Assembly: GCA_003166955.1 (NCBI GenBank)
Contig: PMUI01000042.1
Coordinates: 1 to 64,000 of the forward strand
Direction: 5' to 3'
Length of the DNA stretch: 64,000 nucleotides
Source of the DNA: Acidobacterium sp.
GTDB lineage: Bacteria > Acidobacteriota > Terriglobia > Terriglobales > Acidobacteriaceae
The first letter of the stretch is position 1. The number at the start of each line of letters is the position of its first letter. The position numbers were made by a program, and so were the translations under genes. Below, piece by piece: positions 8,389-16,800 of the stretch. The notes below the pieces were generated by a model. The model saw only the letters and a program-made list of their open reading frames with translations. It was not told where the DNA came from and searched no databases.

Positions 8389-10646
8389 GCGGCGCGCGGC
8401 AGAGCCGGGTTGGGGTCGCGCCGGTTGCCACGGACGCCGTGGTTGGGTTTGCGACCAGGTCGCTGCGCGTGGAGATCGATCGCGGAACGCTGGAGCTGAC
8501 GATCCGCGATGCGCAGGGGAATGTTGTGCAGCAGGATGCGCGGCCGATAGCGTTTGATGGCCGCACTTTTCGGATCTGGAAGAAGATGCCGCTCGATGAG
8601 CACTACTTTGGGCTCGGCGACAAGACGGGTCCGCTGGATCGGCGGAACGAGGCGTTCACGCTGTGGAACACTGACGCTTACCGGTATCAGGAGTCCACCG
8701 ACCCTCTCTATAAGTCAATTCCCTTCTTTATGACTTATCGGTCCGGAGTGGCCGCCGGCATTTTACTGGATAACACCTGGCGCAGCAGCTTCGATTTCGG
8801 CAAACAGGTTCGCGATACTTACTCGTTTGGCGCTGAAGACGGTCCGCTGGACTATTACTTTCTCTATGGGCCATCGCCGAAGCAGGTGGTCGAGGCCTAT
8901 GTCTGGCTCACGGGGACGCCACCGCTGCCTCCGCTGTGGACTTTGGGCTATCAGCAGTCGCGCTACAGCTACTATCCGCAAGCGCGCGTGCTCGAGGTCG
9001 CGGACCGTCTGCGCGCCGACCACTTCCCTGCCGACGCGATCTACCTGGACATCGACTATCAGCAGGACAATCGGCCTTTCACGGTCAATACGGCGCTGTT
9101 CCCGGATTTTTCGGGGATGATCGCGAAGCTTACGGCAGAAAATCTGCATGCCGTGGCCATCACGGATCTCCACATCGCTAATTATCCCGGCCACGGTTAC
9201 GCGCCCTACGACAGCGGCATGGCCGCCGATGCATTTGTGAAGAATCCTGACGGATCGGTCTACGCGGGCAAGGTGTGGCCAGGATCGAGCGTGTTCCCGG
9301 AATTTACGCGGGCGCGCACACGAGCATGGTGGGGCGGCCTCTACCGCGAGTTTTACGGCATGGGCATCGCTGGTTTCTGGAACGACATGAACGAGCCGTC
9401 CATCTTCGACAGTCCCACGCTGACGATGCCGATCGACGTGGTGCATCGCATCGAGGAGCCGGGCTTCCAGACGCGCACCGCGACGCACGCCGAGATTCAC
9501 AACGTCTACGGGATGGAGAACTCGCGCGCGACCTTCGATGGGTTGCTGGCGCTGAAGCCGGATCTGCGGCCGTTTGTGCTGACGCGCGCGACCTATGCGG
9601 GCGGACAGCGCTACGCCGCCACGTGGACCGGCGACAACAGCAGCACCTGGAACCATCTGCGCATGACGACGCCGATGCTCAAGAATCTTGGCCTCAGCGG
9701 CTTCGCTTTTGCCGGCGCCGATGTGGGGGGATATGCGGGTACGCCGGCTCCGGAGCTGCTGACGAAATGGTTCGAGATTGCGGCGTTTCAGCCCATCGAC
9801 CGCGACCACACAGAAAAGGGCAGCGGGGATCAGGAGCCGTGGGTTGGGGGGCCGGAGCAGGAAGCCATCCGGCGGCATTTTGTCGAGACGCGCTACGAGT
9901 TGATGCCTTACCTGTACACGCTGGCGGAAGAGGCGTCGCGCACGGGAGTGCCGCTGGAGCGGCCACTGTTCTTTGAGTTTCCCGACGCTGCTGCGGATCA
10001 TCACCCGCTCGATGTCGATCCGGCGGCTTCGGGCGAATTTCTTCTCGGCCCCGATCTGCTGATCGCGCCACCGCCCTTTCTTGAGGAGGTGGAAGCTTAT
10101 CCGGTCGAACTACCCTCGGCGGACTGGTATGACTTCTGGACGGGTGAGAGGGTCGCGCGGCCTGCAGCAGCTCAGGTTGGACCTGTTGTAGTGACAGCGC
10201 GCCCCGAAGCTGCTACGCTCCCGATTTTTGTTCGCGGAGGGAGCATTGTTCCGATGCAGCCGCTGGTCGAGAGCACGAATGAGACTCCGCAAGGGCCGCT
10301 GGACCTGCGCGTTTACGTGGGCGATGGCGGCGAGGGCCGGTCGTGCGAAGGCAGTCTCTATCTCGATGACGGCAAGACGATGGCGTATCGGCAGGGTGCT
10401 TTTCTGCGCGCGGGCTTTACGTGTTTGGTTGCTGATGGCGTTCTGCGGATTCACATCGGCGCTCACGAGGGGTCGTATCCGGCTTGGTGGAAGGAAATCC
10501 ACGGCGAGGTTTACGGATGGAGCGCAACGTCCGCCACGGTTGTGGTGGATGGACGCAGCGAGCCTGTCCCGCTGAGCCGTTCCTCGCAGGCGATCCACTT
10601 CACGGTTGACGATAACGGCAAGGGCGTGGACTTGGAGCTGCGGTAG
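8358..10646 (+). CDS. Glycoside hydrolase family 31 (alpha-glucosidase type), main body
   Basis: This is a 762-residue GH31 retaining alpha-glycosidase that hydrolyses alpha-linked gluco-oligosaccharides. An N-terminal beta-sandwich (to about residue 180) is followed by the (beta/alpha)8 barrel. WNDMNEP contains the predicted nucleophile Asp at about residue 343, and WTGDNSS the predicted acid/base Asp. YLDIDYQ, DRDHTEKG and the C-terminal beta domains are also typical. The TTG start at 8358 is probably not authentic, because the true N-terminus with the signal peptide lies in another frame at 8158. With the intact leader the enzyme would be periplasmic or secreted. It sits 139 nt after the TonB receptor gene, suggesting a small glycan-use locus that is now damaged. 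Confidence 0.9.
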   Translation: MPEDASWAVLSGARQSRVGVAPVATDAVVGFATRSLRVEIDRGTLELTIRDAQGNVVQQDARPIAFDGRTFRIWKKMPLDEHYFGLGDKTGPLDRRNEAFTLWNTDAYRYQESTDPLYKSIPFFMTYRSGVAAGILLDNTWRSSFDFGKQVRDTYSFGAEDGPLDYYFLYGPSPKQVVEAYVWLTGTPPLPPLWTLGYQQSRYSYYPQARVLEVADRLRADHFPADAIYLDIDYQQDNRPFTVNTALFPDFSGMIAKLTAENLHAVAITDLHIANYPGHGYAPYDSGMAADAFVKNPDGSVYAGKVWPGSSVFPEFTRARTRAWWGGLYREFYGMGIAGFWNDMNEPSIFDSPTLTMPIDVVHRIEEPGFQTRTATHAEIHNVYGMENSRATFDGLLALKPDLRPFVLTRATYAGGQRYAATWTGDNSSTWNHLRMTTPMLKNLGLSGFAFAGADVGGYAGTPAPELLTKWFEIAAFQPIDRDHTEKGSGDQEPWVGGPEQEAIRRHFVETRYELMPYLYTLAEEASRTGVPLERPLFFEFPDAAADHHPLDVDPAASGEFLLGPDLLIAPPPFLEEVEAYPVELPSADWYDFWTGERVARPAAAQVGPVVVTARPEAATLPIFVRGGSIVPMQPLVESTNETPQGPLDLRVYVGDGGEGRSCEGSLYLDDGKTMAYRQGAFLRAGFTCLVADGVLRIHIGAHEGSYPAWWKEIHGEVYGWSATSATVVVDGRSEPVPLSRSSQAIHFTVDDNGKGVDLELR

Positions 10647-10782
10647 GCCGGCGGGGATTGGAATCTACGAAGCCGATGCTCTGCTGAGCGATTGCACGCC
10701 CCACTGTGGACTCGCGCCCGTCCGGGCTGACGGCTGCGAGCAGGTCGACACGGGAGGAGATGAATCGGCGCAGGAAATGAAA

Positions 10783-10809
10783 TGGCCGGACCCCTGGGGG
10801 GTCCGGCCA
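10783..10809. terminator. Convergent terminator hairpin between GH31 and the giant Ig-like protein
   Basis: TGGCCGGACCCC and GGGGTCCGGCCA form a perfect 12-bp GC-rich stem around a 3-nt loop. On the minus strand it is followed by TTTCATTTCC. It lies between the ends of two convergent genes and can serve both. Confidence 0.75.
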
Positions 10810-10831
10810 ATGTGTTTGGTTCGGTTGAGGG

Positions 10832-13800
10832 TTACTTCTTGAGCGTCACGGTGACGGTGGTGTTCACCGTGGCCGAGCCGCTGGTAGCCGTAACGGTGAT
10901 GGTGTAATCCGTTCCTTTCGATGCGCCTGAGTTGCTGCCGCAGCCGGAGAGCGCGGTGGTGGCCGCGACGCCAGCGAGTGCCAGCAGGAGCAGAGCGAGG
11001 AATCGGCCGAGCCGCTGACCGTTGCGCCGCATTCTGCGCGTTCCGGCGAGAGGCAGGAGGAGCAGAGCGAAGGCAAACGGCGCCAGTTTGCGTCCGGTCG
11101 ACAGAGGCTCAACCGCAGCAGAGGTGGCGCTGGTCTCGACCGCCATGGCGACTGACTGCGGCCCAGCGTTGGCAGCGAGGGTGGACGGAGTGAAGATAAT
11201 CACCGCCCCCGGAGGCCCACCGGCTGCCGCGAAGCTCACCGTGCCCGGATACGGCGTTCCGGCAAAGGCCGGCGCCACCGCAAGCTGGTAGGTGAAGGTG
11301 GTGCCGGGTTGTCCGGTTTGGGTCGTCGGCGTTGCGGAAAGGGTGAGGCCAAGCGGCGCCACCGTGATGGTGATCGGGGAGGTGGTACTGCTGGCCGTGA
11401 AGTTGGCATCGCCACTGTAGACGGCGGTGATGATGTGGGAGCCGGAGGACAGCGTGGTGGTCGAATATGTGGCCACGCCGGCGGTCATGGTCGCCGTATT
11501 GAGCAGCGTCGAGCCGTCGTAGAAGCTGACGGTGCCGGTCGGAGTTCCGGAGGTTGCCGAGGCTACGGTTCCGGTCAGCGTGAGGGAGGCACCCGGATTG
11601 ACCGACGTGCCGCTGGTGGTGAGGGTCGTGGTGGTGCCCGCCTGGGTGATGGTGAGGGTTCCGTCATCGATCACGACGTTGTAGCTGCTCAGATTGGCTC
11701 CGGTGGCGCTGGGGACGATTGGGTACGTCCCAACGTTGGAGGTGGCCGTTGCGGTGGTCGCGAAGCTCTCGGTGAAGGTGTCGCCGTTCACCGCACCGGT
11801 GATGGTTCCGGTGAAGGTGGGGTTAGCCGCTCCGTAGGCCCTGGTCGCGTTGTTCGCGGTCACGGTCAGGGTCTGGCTGGTGACCGTCAGCGGCGCTGAC
11901 GCCGTGGCGGTCTTGTAGTCGGTAGTGTCGGTTGGGGTGAAGGTGACGGTGAGCGTGTAGCTGCCATCCGCCAGCACCGTGGACGAAGTTACCGCGACGG
12001 GAGAGCCGCCCGTGGCCGTTGCCGTGTAAGCAAAGCTGCCCGCAACGGTGTTGCCGCTATAGCTGGCCGTCGCGTTGAGCAGAGCCGACAGGCTGGTGCC
12101 GTAACCGATGGTAGTGGCCGGCGTCCATGCAATGGTGGGCTGACCCTGGTTGACGGTGAGCGGCACCTGAGCGGGCGCCGGTGTGGCGTACTTCGTAGTG
12201 TCGGTCGGGGTAAAGCTGGCGGTCAGCGTGTAGCTGCCGGCAGCCAGGATGGTCGAAGCGGTGACCGTCGCTGCGGACCCGCCGCTGGGCGCCGCGGTGT
12301 AGACGAAGGTTCCAGGCACCGCGCCGCCGTTAAAGGACACGGTCGCGTTGAGGACTCCGGCGAGGCTGGTCCCGTAGGTGATTGGCGCCGGGTTGGCCCA
12401 GGTGATGGAGATGCCAGCCGAGTTCACGGTGAGGCTGAAGGTCGCCGTCGCCGTGGCGCTGTTGGCGTCGGTGACCGTCACGGTGTAGGTGGTCGCGTTG
12501 CTGGTGACCGTCGGCGTGCCGGAGACCTGGCCCGTGGTCGAGGACAGGGTCAGACCCGCGGGCAGAACCGGCGAGACGCTGTAAGTGAGGGGCGTTGTGC
12601 CGCCCGTACCGGTGACCGGCGTGAAGGGCGTTGCGGCCTGTTCGGCGAGCAGTGTGGTGGAGGCTACGGTGGTGGTTGCCGTCAGCGCACCGTTCACGGT
12701 CAGGCTGAAGGTCGCAGTCGCCGTGGCGTTGTTCGCGTCGGTGACGGTGACGGTGTAGGTGGTCGCGGGGCTGGCGATGATCGGCGTGCCGGTGACCTGG
12801 CCCGACGAGAGCGCAAAGGTGAGGCCCGCAGGCAGAGCCGGCGAGACTGCGTAGGTGAGCGGAGCCGTTCCGCCCGCGCCGGTGACCGGCGTGAAGGCGG
12901 TGACGGAATGGTTCATCGTCAGAACAGTCGTGGGAACGGCCGTGGTTGCCGAGAGCGATCCGGTGACAGTGAGACTGAAGGTCGCAGTGGCTGTCGCGTT
13001 ATTTGCGTCGGAGACGGTGACCGTGTAGGTGGTGGCAGCGCTGGCCGCAGCAGGCGTGCCGGTGATCTGGCCCGTCGTAGCGGACATCGTGAGCACGCCA
13101 GGCAGAGCCGGCGAGACGGCGTAATGCAGAGGCGCTGTTCCACCCGCGCCAGCTACCGGCGTGAAGGCGGTGACGGCATGGCCAGCGGTCAGTGTGGTGG
13201 ACGCGATGGACGTGGTTGCGGATACGGCGGTGTTGACGGTGAGGCTGAAGGTCGCGGTCGCCGTTGCGCTGTTCGCATCGGTGACGGTGACGGTGTAGGT
13301 GGTGGATGCGCTAACCGCTGTCGGGGTTCCGGTGATCTGGCCCGTCGAGGTGTTATAGGACAGACCCGCAGGCAGAGCCGGCGAGACTGCGAAGGCGAGC
13401 GGAGCTGTGCCGCCCGCTCCGGTGACCGGCGTAAAGGCGGTCGCCGCGTGGTTCTGAGTCAGAACGGTGGTCGGAATTACGCTTGTCGCCGAGAGCGCAC
13501 CGCTAACGGTGAGGCTGAAGGTCGCCGTTGCCGTCGCGTTGTTGGCGTCGGTGACGGTGACGGTGTAGGTGGTGGCTGCGCTGGCGGCCGTGGGGGTGCC
13601 GGTGATCTGGCCGTTTGCTGTGTTGAAGGACAGGCCCGCAGGCAGGGCCGGCGAGACACCGTAGGTCAGCGGAGCCGTGCCGCCACCGCCGTTGACCGGG
13701 GTGAAGGCAGTCGCTGCGTGATTCTGTGTCAGGACGGTGGTCGGGACGTTCGTCGTCGCCGTGACCGCGGGATTGACGGTGAGATTGAAGGTCGCTGTCG

Positions 13801-16800
13801 CCGTGGCGCTGTTCGCGTCGGTGACAGTGACGGTGTAGATCGTCGACGCGCTGACCGCTGTCGGCGTGCCGGTGATCTGACCCGTAGAGGTGTTATAGGA
13901 CAGACCCGCAGGCAAAGCGGGCGCTACGCCATAGGTCAGCGGCGCGCTTCCGCCCGAGCCGGTGACCGAGATGACGGCGGTTGCGGCGTGGTTGAGGGTC
14001 AGAGAGATGGATGCAACCGACTGGGTCGCGGTGACGCCGCCGCTAACGGTCAGGCTGAAGGTGGCGGTGGCGGTGGCGCTGTTGGCGTCGGTGACGGTCA
14101 CCGTGAAGGTCGTGGCGGCAAGGATCGCAGTGGGTGTGCCGGTGATCTGGCCCGAGGCGGTGTTGTAGTTGAGACCCGCAGGCAGAGCCGGTGAGACGCC
14201 ATAGCTGAGCGGCGGGGTTCCGCCGCTGCCCGTCACCGGGGTAAAGGCCGTGGCGGCGTGGTTCTGGGTGAGGACCGTCGTGGCAACGGACTGCGTCGCC
14301 GTAAGGGCACCGTTGACGGTGAGGGTGAAGGTGGCGTTGGCCGTCGCATTGTTTGCATCCGTGACGGTCACGGTAAAGGTGGAGGCCGCGTGAACCGCAG
14401 TGGGCGTGCCGGTGATCTGGCCGTTCGCGGTGTTAAAGGACAGGCCGGTGGGCAGAGCCGGCGCGACCGCGTAGGTCAACGTTCCAGTGCCACCTGCGCC
14501 GGTCACCGGCGTGACCGGCGTAATGAGATGGTTCAGGGTCTCGACGATGGTAGCGACCGCCTGCGTCGCGGTGACCGCGCCATTCACGGTAAGGCTGAAT
14601 GTGTTCGTGCCTGTGGCGCCATTGGCGTCGGTGACGGTGACGGTGAAGGTCGTCGCACCGATCACAGCTGTCGGCGTGCCGGTGATCTGGCCGTTGGCGG
14701 TGTTGTAGGACAGTCCCGCGGGCAGGGTCGGCGAGACGCCGTAGGTCAGGGTCCCGGTACCGCCGCTGCCGGTCACCGGAGTGAAGGCCGTGGCCGCATG
14801 GTTCTGCGTGAGGACCGTCGTCGCAACCGACTGCGTTGCCGTAACGGAGCCGTTGACGGTCAGGCTGAAGGTGGCGTTGGCCGTGGCGCTATTCGCGTCA
14901 GTGACGGTGACGGTGTAGGTGGTCGCCGCGCTGGCTACGGTGGGCGTGCCGGTGATCTGGCCGCTCGCGGTGTTAAAGGACAGACCCGCGGGCAGAGTCG
15001 GCGAGACGCCATAGGTGAGTGGCGTGGTGCCGCCTGCACCCGTGACGGGCGTAAATGCGGTCGCCGCGTGGTTCTGGGTCAGGGTGGTCGTCGCTACGGA
15101 CTGGGTGGCGGTGACCGCGGTGTTCACGGTGAGGCTGAAGGTCGCCGTCGCGGTGGAGCTATTGGCGTCGGTGACGGTGACGGTGAAGGTCGTTGCACCG
15201 ATCACAGCCGTCGGCGTGCCGGTGACCTGGCCCGTGGATGTGTTGTAGGAGAGACCCGCAGGCAGAGTGGGCGAGACGCCATAGGTGAGCGGCGGGGTTC
15301 CGCCGCTGCCCGTCACCGGGATGAAGGCCGTAGCGGCGTGATTCTGGGTGAGGACCGTCGTGGCTACCGACTGCGTCGCCGTAACGGCGCCATTGACGGC
15401 CAGGCTGAAGGTGTTGGTGGCCGTCGCATTGTTCGCATCCGTGACGGTCACGGTAAAGGTGGAGGCCGCGTGAACTGCGGTGGGCGTTCCGGTGATCTGG
15501 CCGTTCGTGGTGCTAAAAGACAGCCCCGTAGGCAGAGCGGGCGCGACCGCGTAGGTCAACGTTCCAGTGCCACCTGCACCGGTCACCGGCGTGACCGGTG
15601 TAATGAGATGGTTCACGGTCTCCACGATGGTAGCGACCGCCTGCGTCGCGGTGACCGCGCCATTCACGGTAAGGCTGAATGTGTTCGTGCCTGTGGCGCC
15701 ATTGGCGTCGGTGACGGTGACCGTGAAGGTCGATGCAGCAAGGGTTACGGTGGGCGTGCCGGTGATCTGGCCGTTCACCGTGCTAAAGTTCAGGCCCGCA
15801 GGCAAAGCCGGCGAGACGCCATAGGTGAGCGGCGTGGTTCCGCCGCCGCCGGTCACGGGCGTGAAGGCCGTGGCGGCGTGATTCTGCGTGAGCACCGTCG
15901 TAGCAACCGACTGCGCCGCCGTTACCGCGGGATTCACAGTCAGGCTGAAGGTGTTCGTGGCCGTCGTACTGTTCGCATCCGTGACGGTCACGGTAAAGGA
16001 TGAGCTCGCGTGAACCGCCGTGGGCGTGCCCGTGATCTGGCCGTTGGCGGTGTTGTACGACAGACCCGCAGGCAGAGCCGGCGCGACGCCGTAGGTCAGC
16101 GGCGTGGTTCCACCGGTGCCCGTAACGGGCGTAACGGCGGTGATCACGTGGTTGAGCGTGAAGGCAACGGCGGCGACAGATTGAGTCGCCGTGAGCGTGC
16201 CGTTCACGGTGAGGGTGAAGGTCTTGGAGGCCGTCGCACCATTGGTATCAGTGACGGTGACGGTGAAGACCGTGGCCGCGAGGGCGACGGTGGGCGTGCC
16301 GGTGATCTGGCCGGTTGTTGCGGAGATGGACAAACCATTCGGCAGCGTGGGCGCGATGGAGTAGGCGAGGGCTCCCGTGCCGCCAGCACCGGTGACCGGA
16401 GTGAACGGGGTGGCCAGATGATTCTGCGTCAGGGTGACCGAGGCGATGGCCTGGGTCGCAGTGACCGCCGGATTTACGGTGAGGCTGAAGGTGGCGGAGC
16501 CCTGGTTGTTGTTGGCGTCTTTGACGGTCACGGTGAAGGTCGTCGCTGTGATCACCGCCGTTGGCGTGCCGGTGATCTGGCCGTTGGCTGTGTTGTACGA
16601 CAGACCCGCGGGCAAAGTCGGCGAGACGCCGTAGGTCAGAGGAGCCGTGCCGCCTGAGCCGGTGACCGGCGTGAACGCTGTGGCTGCGTGGTTTTGGGTA
16701 AGAACCGTGGTCGCAACCGCTGTTGTAGCCGTAACCGCGGAACTGATGGTGATCGTCTGCGAGGTGTCACTGCTGGAAGCGAAGCCTCCCGCGCCGCCGG

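Noticed and set aside
12416-16735. The regular 270-bp repeats considered as a CRISPR-like or other non-coding array.
   Set aside because: The repeats are fully in-frame protein domains without spacer structure.
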